The notes under the pieces were generated by a model. The model had not been told where the DNA came from. It made no database searches and worked only from the letters and a program-made list of their open reading frames with translations. This document shows, piece after piece, positions 1 to 8,650 of a DNA stretch of 64,000 nt; the first letter of the stretch is position 1; each line of letters begins with the position of its first letter. Source of the stretch: an uncultured Methanobacterium sp. (GTDB lineage Archaea; Methanobacteriota; Methanobacteria; Methanobacteriales; Methanobacteriaceae); NCBI RefSeq assembly GCF_963666025.1, contig NZ_OY762552.1:1-64000 (forward strand), given 5' to 3'. A program made the position numbers and the translations under genes.

Positions 1-938
1 TATATTGTGTTTTTGAGTTTGGTTTCTTTGTTTGATAGTTTTGTGCTTCTGCTATGGTTTGTGCCGTTGAATTTTCTTTTTATTGTTGAAAATATGCTTT
101 CTATATTGTTTCTTTTTGCGTATATTTTGTTTCGGAATATTGTTGGGCTTTTTAGTCTGTATTGTCCTTTTTTTGCTCTGTTTTTGAGTGGTATTTGGTC
201 AAATGCTTTGAGTTCTTCATTTATGCATTTTCTTATTGGTTCTGTGTCATATGCTTTGTCTGCTACTATGTAATCTGGTTTATACTTTTTGATTTGTCTT
301 AATGCGGGTTTTGCAAATTGTGTGTCGTATTTTGGTCCACGTGATGTTTGATAATATAAAATAAGGCGTGTTTTTACGTCTATTGTTAAATGGTTTTTTA
401 TGTAGCTTTTTCTTTCTTTTTGCCGTATTTTTGCATAATACTTGTCTGCATAATCATTCGTAAAACCAGAGCCGTCTAATGCTATTATATCTGCTTTAAT
501 ATCGTTTAATGATAATATTAAATGGTTAATTTCTCTAATTTGTTTTGAAGGTAGTCTTTTAAAAAATTTTTGGATCGTTGTAAAGTGTGGAACCTTTTTT
601 ATTCTCAAATATCTCTTAATTACGTCTGAAACATCAATAAAATCAATTATTTCACGATATGTTGATTTTGTGTAAATTTTCATTGCCAATATCGTGAATA
701 AAGCATGTTGTGAATATAAATGATTTGAAAAAGCATTAGAATACTTATTTATCGCTATTTTAACATAATAATACGTTCTTTCGATGAATTTCACCAGTTT
801 ATTTTCTTTTAATTCACTATTCTTGTTTAAAACACTTTTTAAACATTGAATTTTAGAATTTTTAAAATTAAAATCCAAAAGATTTAATTGCTTTGAAACT
901 CCACTATAAACAGGGGAATAATAGATTTCGCTAATCAT
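1..938 (-). mobile_element. IS transposase, DDE type (IS4/IS5 superfamily), 3' end cut by window edge
   Basis: An open frame runs on the minus strand from ATG at 938 to the window edge, 312 codons without a stop. Its DDE catalytic residues are visible: D155 in ALDGSGF, D227 in ADKAYD, and E280 in NNIESIFSTIKRKF, spaced as in DDE_Tnp_1 transposases. An AGAAAGGGGA ribosome binding site lies just upstream. The frame looks intact, and only a short C-terminus should be missing. It would cut and paste its own element. The far terminal repeat lies outside the window, so family assignment below the superfamily level is open. Plus-strand open frames here are shadows of this gene. Confidence 0.88.
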
Positions 939-1151
939 AATAATATTATTCCCCTTTCTCATTATAAATACTTTAGCAACCTGTTTTAAAAATATGTAGC
1001 TATAATTTCAAGTGAAAACAGGAAAAACAAAACCTAAAACTAACAAATTTTTTTTATTACAAAAAAATCTACAAAAAACCTCAATTTCAAATAAAAAAAA
1101 TAAGGGTTTCTACAAAGCCTAAAAAATATTTAAAAATAGTATCAACCCAAT

Positions 1152-1180
1152 TCTGTTGGATCAAAAATCTGTTGGATCAA
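1152..1180. repeat. Short tandem direct repeat TCTGTTGGATCAA
   Basis: The 13-mer TCTGTTGGATCAA occurs at 1152-1164 and again at 1168-1180, a 16-bp period. It lies between the IS transposase and the first chromosomal gene and could mark an insertion boundary or a binding site. Confidence 0.6.
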
Positions 1181-1346
1181 TATAACAGGAATCACTTATA
1201 TCCATAATATAAAAAAATCATCAAAAATTAACCAAGGCATTAATATTAACACATTGTAAATGCTGGTGATTAATTATTATAAAATAGTAAATTATTAATA
1301 TTATGTTATGGTACTTATTGAGTGATGTGAGCTTTGATTGAATAAA

Positions 1347-1355
1347 TTATTTATA
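1347..1355 (+). promoter_or_regulatory. TATA box of the nucleotidyltransferase gene
   Basis: TTATTTATA is centred about 27 bp upstream of the ATG at 1378, and no Shine-Dalgarno sequence precedes that ATG. This is the geometry of a leaderless archaeal transcript. Confidence 0.5.
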
Positions 1356-1377
1356 CAATTGAATACATTTTTTATTC

Positions 1378-1944
1378 ATGTTAACTAAGCTTTTCACATC
1401 AAACACCAGGAGTAAAATTATCACCATTTTTATGTTAAATCCCGATGATGAGCTGTATGTCCGGGAAATTACCAAGAAAATTAATGAAAACATAAATTCA
1501 GTCAGGAGAGAACTGTCTAACCTGGAGGATATGGGTCTTTTAATAAGTAGAAAAGCAGGGAATCTTAAATATTTCAGGTTGAATAAGGATTTTTATCTTT
1601 ACAGTGAACTTTACAGCATGGTGATGAAAACTGAAGGTGTTGCCAGATTATTAAAGGATATTGAAAAATGGGGTCCCATCAATTTAGCTTTTATCTATGG
1701 ATCTTTTGCATCCCAAAAGGCAGACCCGAATAGTGATATTGACCTTTGCATAGTGGGATCTATTGATGAAGCCAATTTTATCCGTGAATTAAACTCTTTA
1801 GAAAAAAAACTGTCTCGTGAAATAAATTACATCAAATTATCCAATGAAGAATTCCAGGAAAAAATTGATAAAAAGGATCCCTTTATTATGGAAATACTCC
1901 GTGAACCAAAAATCATGATAGTGGGTGAATTGGATTTTAAGTAA
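1378..1944 (+). CDS. Winged-helix/MNT nucleotidyltransferase fusion protein
   Basis: The first ~75 residues form an ArsR-like winged helix (ELYVREITKKINENINSVRREL, then a basic wing). The rest is a minimal nucleotidyltransferase domain with the motif GSFASQKADPNSDIDL, that is GS-x9-DxD, at about residues 108-123. In this family the DxD binds metal and NTP. Such fusions may act as self-regulated antitoxin-like or nucleotidyl-transferring regulators. No HEPN partner is adjacent. The start is supported by the leaderless promoter at 1347. The target is unknown. Confidence 0.8.
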   Translation: MLTKLFTSNTRSKIITIFMLNPDDELYVREITKKINENINSVRRELSNLEDMGLLISRKAGNLKYFRLNKDFYLYSELYSMVMKTEGVARLLKDIEKWGPINLAFIYGSFASQKADPNSDIDLCIVGSIDEANFIRELNSLEKKLSREINYIKLSNEEFQEKIDKKDPFIMEILREPKIMIVGELDFK

Positions 1945-2047
1945 ACTTGAAGATGATATTTTCGATATTTTATCATATATTCACTCTTAGTGTTATATTG
2001 ATATAACAAAAAATATGAAGTATTTTTATGAATATTCTTACCTTTTT

Positions 2048-2740
2048 TTAGTTACTATGCCCAGAAATTAATCCCATTATGTAGTCATACAACGAAGATA
2101 GTATGTTTGAGTTACTGGTTGTGGAACTGGTGGTGGCATTAACGTTTATACTGTTGCAGATGGCCGATAGTGTAACAGAAGCCGCATCATTGAGGTTATT
2201 TTGAACAATTTTAGTGTCTTTAGTTTGCATCCATTCATTCCAGCTGGCCTCGTCCTGGTTGTAACCATTCTCCATTAATGTTTTTAAGTCTCCATTTTTG
2301 TAGGTGGCAGTGGGTTTGAGTTTACTGCCCTGTTTTTCATAGCTACTGTGATCAGAGGATGATTCCTTACTCACACCGTGTGGTGCAGAGAAAGTATCAG
2401 ATATATAGTGCGAGGCAACCCCATAATCATAACTGGCATCCTGATAATTTCCAGCATCATAGGCAGCTTTCCCTTTGTCTAACCATGTTTTGGCCTTTTC
2501 GTAACTTTTAGGATAGCTGTGGTAGGTTTTATCATTAAAAACCTTGTCTGGAACTATGGATGCATTTTCCATGACCTCCAGGTTCAGATTCTTCTGAACA
2601 TCAGAGGGTAATCCATGGTAGACCGTGTCTATGATCTGGGAGTGAGTATCCCAGCTCCATGCAAAAGATGCAGGAATCGTGCTTAAGGTAATTATAGTTA
2701 AAATTAAAAATACACGGAAAGTTAAAATTGATTTCTTCAT
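2048..2740 (-). CDS. Secreted zinc-dependent phospholipase C/S1-P1 nuclease-like protein
   Basis: The 230-residue product begins with a signal peptide (basic MKK, then a hydrophobic stretch to about residue 27). The mature protein starts with WSWDTHSQI, where the first Trp and His are metal ligands in the Zn-PLC and S1-P1 families. The central HYISDTFSAPH motif and a following His (SSDHSSYE) supply further ligands. The last ~35 residues are Ser/Thr/Asn-rich and end in a hydrophobic patch. It is likely an extracellular or cell-surface phosphodiesterase; the substrate cannot be told. It is a single gene with flanking spaces on both sides. Confidence 0.75.
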   Translation of the reverse strand: MKKSILTFRVFLILTIITLSTIPASFAWSWDTHSQIIDTVYHGLPSDVQKNLNLEVMENASIVPDKVFNDKTYHSYPKSYEKAKTWLDKGKAAYDAGNYQDASYDYGVASHYISDTFSAPHGVSKESSSDHSSYEKQGSKLKPTATYKNGDLKTLMENGYNQDEASWNEWMQTKDTKIVQNNLNDAASVTLSAICNSINVNATTSSTTSNSNILSSLYDYIMGLISGHSN

Positions 2741-3092
2741 GCCTTTAACTAAGTGTATTAACTGATATAACTTTTAGGATAGATTAATATCGTAAATTAT
2801 CATTCTAATTTATATTTCCCAATATTTTACTGGTTCCAACAGAGGATACTTGAAATAATGCATTAACTTAAAATACAAAATATATTTTTGTAACTGTATA
2901 TACTGAGAATAACTTTGTATTTATATTGGTGCTAATTAGTACTTTTAAAAGGATTTGGGGTTTATTTCATATAGAATAAAGCCCAAAAATTTACAAAGAT
3001 AAATATTTGTTAATTTTTTAAAAAAAAATTATAGGGATCTTGAATATAATCCCTACCCGAAACGAATTTAAATACATCTGAAGGCGATTAAA
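2741..3092. other. Divergent intergenic region
   Basis: It separates the PLC-like gene (minus) from the TIM-barrel gene (plus) and should contain both promoters. It has AT-rich TATA-like stretches but no clear repeat or gene. Confidence 0.5.
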
Positions 3093-3230
3093 ATTAAAAA
3101 CAAATGGATATTATTATTTATAATACTGTTAACTCTTACACTAGGTTGTGCAGCGGCAGCTGGTAATTCCAGTACCCTTAAGGCCACAAATGGGGGACTG
3201 CCTGTACCCTACACCAGCCCGGTAACTCCA
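3081..3230 (+). other. Probable 5' extension with ATT start and signal peptide
   Basis: The frame of the following CDS is open back to 3072. Codons from ATT at 3093 read KNKWILLFIILLTLTLGC after the initiator, a textbook signal peptide with a lipobox-like LGC. GAAGG at 3080-3084 lies 8 nt upstream of the ATT. No ATG, GTG or TTG in this frame would include the signal. I infer that translation starts at ATT 3093. Confidence 0.55.
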
Positions 3231-3893
3231 TTGTACCAAATCCCTCCAGTTTGGACTGGTTTTATTGTGGGTTACTATATAAACCCCGGTACCACACCCT
3301 TATCCCAAATTAACTTCACAGAATTAAAAAGTGCTGGGATTACAGATGTATACGTTCTGGTAAGAAATGATAATTACTTAACTATACTGCCTGATGCCAA
3401 AGCAAAGGCTGATGCTGTGGGAATAAAAACTCATGCATGGGTATTTCCAGGTTTTGCTCATGCCTCCCAGGTTGCAGATATGAAAATAGGTGTCCAGCTG
3501 GATATGGAAACTTATGACATGCCTAAGAATCTTTCTCTAATTAAACAAATGCGACAGGACACCCAGGGAGTAACCTTCTCCATTTCCACCAAACCAGACC
3601 GCTGGGATGATAACCAGTACTACTACCTGATAGCACCCTACTGTGACTACATAGTCCCCATGTTATACATAGGTGACTACAATAACACAATAGCCGGTTT
3701 AAAAAACTGGGCCACAATATATAACGTCCTCCTACCTGGAAAAATAGTAGTTGGACTGCAAACCTATGATTCATACCAGAATGTAACTCCACTTAGTAAA
3801 AATATTATATTAGCAGAAATTAAAGCAGTACAGCCCTATAGCCGTGGAGTCATCCTGTTCAGATATGGATTATCTAACTTCACTGATAGTTAA
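3231..3893 (+). CDS. Secreted TIM-barrel glycoside-hydrolase-like protein
   Basis: The conventional start is TTG at 3231, but the real start is probably ATT at 3093, which adds a signal peptide. The mature part has alternating strands and helices typical of GH18/GH25-like barrels: GFIVGYYI, ITDVYVLVR, IKTHAWVFPG, IGVQLDMETYD, VTFSISTKP, CDYIVPMLYIGDY, IVVGLQTYD and GVILFRYGL. The acidic DMETYD at the end of a strand is where a catalytic carboxylate would sit. It could act on cell-wall glycans such as pseudomurein, but that is inference. The gene stands alone, convergent with the RhuM-like gene 26 bp downstream. Confidence 0.6.
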   Translation: MYQIPPVWTGFIVGYYINPGTTPLSQINFTELKSAGITDVYVLVRNDNYLTILPDAKAKADAVGIKTHAWVFPGFAHASQVADMKIGVQLDMETYDMPKNLSLIKQMRQDTQGVTFSISTKPDRWDDNQYYYLIAPYCDYIVPMLYIGDYNNTIAGLKNWATIYNVLLPGKIVVGLQTYDSYQNVTPLSKNIILAEIKAVQPYSRGVILFRYGLSNFTDS

Positions 3894-3919
3894 GTTGAAA
3901 TTCCCTCATTAAAAGAAAT

Positions 3920-4948
3920 TTAAGTATTTTCATTCCCTTTTTTATCCAAATACTTCTTAGTCACTTCTTTATCAAAATCAGAGATATAATCTTTATCCTG
4001 GATTTTCCGATACTTTTCAAATTCTTTACAGGCAATTTCCTTGGCCACTGCATGGGAAACTTTTCCAGGATTCTCGAGAATATCGTATTCATTGAATTTA
4101 AGGAAAGCATCTAACCTTGATGCCCAGTCCTCCATGGACATAAGTTTATGTCTTTCGGCCTGGTTTTCGGCATAGTCCAGGTACATGTTAACGATACGAT
4201 TTAATTCCAAAATCTCTTCTTGGGATAAATAGTTTTTAGCAACACCAGTGTCTGTTTTTAGGATTTTACCTTCTGGTGCATTCTTCCAGTTGGTGAGGCC
4301 CATATTCTTTTTGGTGCTGTCAGATCGTTCTGATATGATTTCTGCTGCAGTGTGGTGGGTGATAGCCCAGTGAAGTTTATTTTGAACTGTTGCATAGAAG
4401 GTTCTGGTAATCTCAGCATCTTTATTATAATCAAAACTGCACTGTGCATAGATGTCGGTTATTTTCTGGTAGAATCTACGTTCACTGGCCCTGATTTCAC
4501 GGATCTTTTCCAGTAATTCATCGAAGTAATCCTTACCGAAGCGAGTACCGTTTTTTAGAAGTTCCTCATCCAAGACGAAACCTTTGGTAATGTATTCTTT
4601 CAATGTTTCAGTTGCCCATATTCTGAAATTAGTTGCTTTTTTGGAGTTTACACGGTAGCCAACAGCTATTATTGCATCGAGATCATAGTACTTGGTTTGA
4701 TATGTTTTCCCGTCACTGGCAGTATGTGCAAATTTTGCACTAACTGACTTTTCATAGAGTTCCCCCTCTAAGAAAATATTTTTTAAATGTTTTGTAATTA
4801 CTGATCTATCAACACCAAATAAACTAGCAATGGTTTTCTGAGTGGACCACAAGGTGTCATCTTCTAAAAGAACTTCGATAGTTGCCGCTCCTTCATCGCC
4901 CTTGTAAAGAATTATATTATTTTTTTCTAATTTTTGATCTTCGGCCAT
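3920..4948 (-). CDS. RhuM-family protein (virulence RhuM-like)
   Basis: The product is about 342 residues and matches the RhuM family pattern. An N-terminal region (LWSTQKTIASLFGVDRSVITKHLKNIF) forms a helix-turn-helix-like segment. It is followed by SAKFAHTASDGKTYQTKYYDLDAIIAVGYRVNSKKATNFRIWATETLKEY in pieces typical of the family, then a helical C-terminus with GLTNWKNAPEGKI. I chose ATG 4948, nine bases inside the longest frame, because AGGG lies upstream. RhuM proteins occur near mobile elements and restriction or toxin genes, and their biochemical role is not established. Being solitary here is common. Confidence 0.8.
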   Translation of the reverse strand: MAEDQKLEKNNIILYKGDEGAATIEVLLEDDTLWSTQKTIASLFGVDRSVITKHLKNIFLEGELYEKSVSAKFAHTASDGKTYQTKYYDLDAIIAVGYRVNSKKATNFRIWATETLKEYITKGFVLDEELLKNGTRFGKDYFDELLEKIREIRASERRFYQKITDIYAQCSFDYNKDAEITRTFYATVQNKLHWAITHHTAAEIISERSDSTKKNMGLTNWKNAPEGKILKTDTGVAKNYLSQEEILELNRIVNMYLDYAENQAERHKLMSMEDWASRLDAFLKFNEYDILENPGKVSHAVAKEIACKEFEKYRKIQDKDYISDFDKEVTKKYLDKKGNENT

Positions 4949-5278
4949 AGATCTCAACCCTACAAATATTTAATCTATTTTTGGATAAAACAAACCTTCA
5001 TGACTTGTTTAAAACTAATACTATTTTTCCCTGCCTTTAGTTTTCATCTAATGTGTGTATTTTACTATGATCATTACAAGTTTTGATAGTTGTCATGGAG
5101 AGTATCTGAGAAGTAAAAAAATATAGACTTAATTAAATAAAAAAGGGATTTAAAAATAACTAATGATTATTAAAATATTATAAATGGTCCAATGACATTG
5201 TAATAATTCTAATAAGGGATTAGGTGCAGATCCCTTGAAATATCGTGATCTATTTCCCAGTATAACCCTCAGATATCT
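4949..5278. other. Non-coding spacer
   Basis: AT-rich spacer of about 330 bp between two minus-strand genes. I see no gene, repeat or hairpin in it. Confidence 0.5.
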
Positions 5279-6277
5279 TTAATTCCAGTTTACCCCTTTA
5301 TGAACTTTTTTTAAACAGAATATACTTATAATCATTAAAAAAGCCAGGATTAGATAATTCACAGGGGTCCCGGTTTCCTGCATCTCTATTAATTTCTGGT
5401 TTGTAGAGGGGTTGTTGGATATTTTTTCAGTGGATGCGGCCTCGAGTACGGTTGGGTTTGGATCGTCACTGTCTGATGATTCAACTCCGCCTCGTTGATT
5501 GTTGATCGGTCCCAAAACATCATCTAAAGTAGGGTAATTACTAGAATCACGTGTTGTACCATCACTGTAGTATATTTTACCCCCAATAACCGTGTTATTG
5601 GCATATGCGGTGCCGGTGGTGAAGATTTGAGTGCCCTGGAAAAGTGCTTTCTCATTATCTTCTATAATAGAATCATCCAGGAACATGGTCCCCCTGTAAT
5701 TGGCAATTCCACTACCATACTGGGCATGGTTAAAGGTGACCTGTGTATTTTTTAAGGTTAACACTGATGCAGAACCATAGTTACAGATTCCCCCACCAAT
5801 CTGGCCACGGTTACCTATGACCACCGAGTCTTTCAGGGTTAAAGTTCCCTGGTTATTGATCCCTCCACCAGAATGGGCATTACCCCGGACAATATTAAAT
5901 CCACTGATTTCTACTGTTACCCCGGGGCTGATCTGGATACAGCTGCCCTTATTATCCCCATCGATATTGGTGGTTGAGCTTCCAGCACCAACGAGGTTAA
6001 CATTCTTGGTTATTTTAATGTTTTCAGTGTAAGTACCGCTGGCCACGTTCACCACACTGTTATCCGGTGCGGAATCCAGGGCGTTTTGAATGGTTTGTTT
6101 GGCATAGATCCATTCAGTCCCATTATTCAGATCACTCCCAGTGCCTCCATTCACGTATAAAGTGGATCCATCCGCGGCAGAAACCGTGCTAAGAGAGAAT
6201 AATAAAACTAAACCCAGAAACAGGGTCGTGATGCTTATACTGGAGGCGAGTGAGGGTGATTTAAACATTTTCCACAT
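5279..6277 (-). CDS. Surface-anchored parallel beta-helix (adhesin-like) protein
   Basis: The 332-residue product has an N-terminal signal peptide (hydrophobic core ending VSAADG). Beta-helix repeats run over about residues 55-230, with the GGGINNQGTLTLKDSVV and GGGICNYG pattern of right-handed beta-helix surface proteins. A low-complexity linker rich in Ser, Asp and Asn follows. The C-terminal tail reads MQETGTP, then a membrane segment, then a KKVHK basic end. The same tail design recurs in the protein at 37604-39562. A second ATG at 6268, closer to the GGATG-like ribosome binding site, may be the true start. It is likely an exported adhesin-like protein held in the membrane by its C-terminus. 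Confidence 0.75.
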   Translation of the reverse strand: MWKMFKSPSLASSISITTLFLGLVLLFSLSTVSAADGSTLYVNGGTGSDLNNGTEWIYAKQTIQNALDSAPDNSVVNVASGTYTENIKITKNVNLVGAGSSTTNIDGDNKGSCIQISPGVTVEISGFNIVRGNAHSGGGINNQGTLTLKDSVVIGNRGQIGGGICNYGSASVLTLKNTQVTFNHAQYGSGIANYRGTMFLDDSIIEDNEKALFQGTQIFTTGTAYANNTVIGGKIYYSDGTTRDSSNYPTLDDVLGPINNQRGGVESSDSDDPNPTVLEAASTEKISNNPSTNQKLIEMQETGTPVNYLILAFLMIISIFCLKKVHKGVNWN

Positions 6278-6448
6278 CCTATTTTTCCAGATTACTGGAA
6301 ATATTCCAATTACTGGAAGTATTATGTTAATTGAAACATTGTTTCTTCTTAATGATATTGTTTACATACATTTATAAAAATCGTTATGGAAAACAAATTA
6401 TGAATTTTTAGAATGTTTAAAATGATTATTTATTATCTAATGTTCTTT

Positions 6449-6937
6449 TTATTTCTCACCTTCAATTTCTTGACGTTTCTTATCTCTTCTGGCAGAAGCA
6501 CTCTCAATTTCCCTTCTAACCAAATTTATTAATTCTCCACTTTCTTTAAGTTCGGTTTCAACTCCACTTACCGAGGGATTTTGATATTCAATTGCCCCTT
6601 TAGGAGAAAAATCATCTTCAGATACTAAAACCCCAAAAGAACGGTCAATTACTGGTTCTATAACCTCATCCAATGGATTGTCAAGCCTTTCTTCTACATC
6701 AATATTAAGAACAGATTCCAGGACTTCCTGGGACAGTTCCGGGCCAAAACCAATAACAATAATCTCCCGGGGATCAAATGCATTTATCACGGTGTAAAGA
6801 CGACCCAGTGGTGGTTCAGGTTCTATATATGAATTAGAATCAATTCCAAACCCGGTTGTATGGTACCAGGCACGACGAAAATCTTCGTACGTTTTTCCCT
6901 CTTTTAACCTTCTTTTTATCATAGACACCATCATCAT
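6449..6937 (-). CDS. Conserved hypothetical protein, EthD/NIPSNAP-like N-terminus
   Basis: The 162-residue protein begins VSMIKRRLKEGKTYEDFRRAWYHT, the start of small ferredoxin-like alpha/beta-barrel proteins in which a K/R-rich strand is followed by a FRxxWYH helix. The second half is acidic and ends in a charged helix (RREIESASARRDKKRQEIEG). A GGGGG ribosome binding site precedes a triple ATG at 6937. No enzyme function is evident and there is no operon partner. Confidence 0.6.
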   Translation of the reverse strand: MMMVSMIKRRLKEGKTYEDFRRAWYHTTGFGIDSNSYIEPEPPLGRLYTVINAFDPREIIVIGFGPELSQEVLESVLNIDVEERLDNPLDEVIEPVIDRSFGVLVSEDDFSPKGAIEYQNPSVSGVETELKESGELINLVRREIESASARRDKKRQEIEGEK

Positions 6938-7259
6938 TTTTAAAAACCCCCAATTATAATGTTATATTTGTCCAATTCCCCGGTTCCGTGCTATCTGTTA
7001 CTTAACAACTAAATATTATTATGTAGCACATGATTAATAATAAATATTTAACGTGCCCACTTAATATCCTAGCAAATTTAGTATTTGGAATATTTTTTTA
7101 CCAAAAATTTAAAGAAATTCTGCAGCAGATTTCTTACCTTAACATTTTTAATGTATCCATTAAAGAATTAACCTCATGATACTACCAGTTAACGTTAGAG
7201 ACAAGCATGGTTTGAGGTAAGGAAAATTGACAAATAATAAAATTAAAGGGGATTAGTTT
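6938..7259. other. Divergent intergenic region
   Basis: It lies between a minus-strand gene and the methyltransferase gene. AGGTAAGGAAA at 7216-7226 is nearly complementary to TTTCTTACCT at about 7129-7138, a possible long-range hairpin or paired sites. Nothing else is visible. Confidence 0.35.
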
Positions 7260-8036
7260 ATGAGCAACGAAAACCAAACGATTCACGAATTTGATTTGAA
7301 TATTATTTTTGATTATTTTTCAAATACCCCACGTCAAGGACCAGGAAGTCCTGAAGTAACCCTCAAAGCTTTAAGTTTTATAGATGGTCTTACCGAAAAA
7401 TCCAAAATAGCTGATATTGGTTGCGGAACTGGCGGTCAAACAATGGTGTTGGCGCAAAACACAACCAGCAAAATTACAGGTGTTGATTTATTTGCTGATT
7501 TCATCAGACAATTTAACCAAAACGCACTAAACTTAAATCTTCAGGATAGGGTGAAAGGTATCGTTGGCAATATGGAAAATCTTCCGTTTCAGGAAGAAGA
7601 ATTGGACTTAATCTGGTCAGAAGGTGCGATTTATAACATTGGATTTGAACGTGGATTACGCGAGTGGCGAAAATTCCTTAAAAAGGGAGGATATATCGCA
7701 GTTACAGAAAATACCTGGTTTACCCAGGAGCGACCAACCGAAATTCAGGACTTTTGGCAGGAAGCCTATCCCGAAATTGACATAATATCGAGCAAAGTTG
7801 CTCAAATGGAAAAAGTAGGTTATCTTCCCATTGCTACCTTTGTTGTCCCTGAAGCTTGTTGGACTGATTATTATGAGGTTCAGCATCCCCAAATGCAAGA
7901 ATCTTTTCTGGAAAAGTATAAGGGCAATAAATCCGCAGAAGAATTCATAGCCTATCAGCAATATGAGGCAGAGTTATATCGTAAATACAAAGAATATTAT
8001 GGGTACGTGTTTTATATTGGGAAAAGAATCAGATAA
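7260..8036 (+). CDS. Class I SAM-dependent methyltransferase
   Basis: The 258-residue protein has a Rossmann methyltransferase core. Motif I is IADIGCGTGGQT at about residues 54-65, followed by the acidic ITGVDLF that binds the SAM ribose. GNMENLPF gives the adenine-binding loop, and WSEGAIYNIGF stands at the motif IV position. The C-terminal ~100 residues form a Trp/Tyr-rich extra domain that should set substrate choice. Small-molecule methylation is likely, but the substrate is unknown. AAAGGGGAT precedes the ATG. It is a single gene ending in a bidirectional hairpin. Confidence 0.85.
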   Translation: MSNENQTIHEFDLNIIFDYFSNTPRQGPGSPEVTLKALSFIDGLTEKSKIADIGCGTGGQTMVLAQNTTSKITGVDLFADFIRQFNQNALNLNLQDRVKGIVGNMENLPFQEEELDLIWSEGAIYNIGFERGLREWRKFLKKGGYIAVTENTWFTQERPTEIQDFWQEAYPEIDIISSKVAQMEKVGYLPIATFVVPEACWTDYYEVQHPQMQESFLEKYKGNKSAEEFIAYQQYEAELYRKYKEYYGYVFYIGKRIR

Positions 8037-8064
8037 TGGCTGCCTTTAAAAGCGGTCATTATCT
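8031..8064. terminator. Hairpin between convergent genes
   Basis: AGATAATGGCTGC (8031-8043) pairs with GCGGTCATTATCT (8052-8064), 13 pairs with two G-U wobbles and an 8-nt loop. It overlaps the methyltransferase stop and is followed by a T-rich run, so it may end transcription of both converging genes. Confidence 0.55.
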
Positions 8065-8085
8065 AAGACATTTATAATTTTTTCT

Positions 8086-8646
8086 TTAGAGTAAAGTTAA
8101 AGAGTAAACCCCATAAACTAAAAATATAGCTGCAGTTGGAACTGTAGTTAGAATGCCATGTATTGTGGCTTTGGGATGATCCATTCCTAAAAGGGAAACA
8201 GGACCATAGACAAAAGCTATTATAAAGAATAAAAGATAAAATAACAGTGTAATCATATTTAACAATTCATGAATCAGGTTTATGTCTCCTGAATTAGTTA
8301 AAACTCTATTAATTAATGTTATTATTATGAATGAACCTATTAAACAAGCAGTGATTATTTTCGTAGCTGTTAAAAATTCAGAAATCATCAGATTTCTATT
8401 GCATTGAGCGTAAAAATACAATAACGTAAAAGCAAAAACTCCGTAGACTAAAATCTGGCTAATAATTAATAGCATTAATAAATTTAATCCATTATTGGAT
8501 ATATTAATGTTACAGATTATGTTGAAAATAAGGTATACTGCAGTGAAAATATATGAAGTAATTACAATTTTAGTATAATTTGAAGGATACGGCTGAATAT
8601 CCGTTATAGGAATGTTCTCCCATGGTTTATTGACTGAATTTTTCAC
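8086..8646 (-). CDS. Multi-pass membrane protein of unknown function
   Basis: The 186-residue product has five strongly hydrophobic segments (about residues 27-48, 56-78, 93-113, 127-149 and 163-184) and a short cytoplasmic N-terminus. No catalytic motif is recognisable. The GTG start follows GGTGTGAT. The gene begins 4 bp after the stop of the TPR gene upstream, so the two are almost certainly one operon and may work together in the membrane. Confidence 0.65.
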   Translation of the reverse strand: MKNSVNKPWENIPITDIQPYPSNYTKIVITSYIFTAVYLIFNIICNINISNNGLNLLMLLIISQILVYGVFAFTLLYFYAQCNRNLMISEFLTATKIITACLIGSFIIITLINRVLTNSGDINLIHELLNMITLLFYLLFFIIAFVYGPVSLLGMDHPKATIHGILTTVPTAAIFLVYGVYSLTLL

Positions 8647-8650
8647 AGTA

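Larger units (their letters stand above)
939..1377. other. Non-coding region right of the IS element
   Basis: No gene is visible. This very AT-rich stretch should contain the right end of the IS element, but I cannot fix its inverted repeat without the other end. It holds a short direct repeat at 1152-1180 and a TATA box for the next gene. Confidence 0.5.

Noticed and set aside
7..273. 88-codon plus-strand frame inside the IS element
   Set aside because: It is low-complexity Phe/Leu-rich and antisense to an intact transposase frame with DDE residues.
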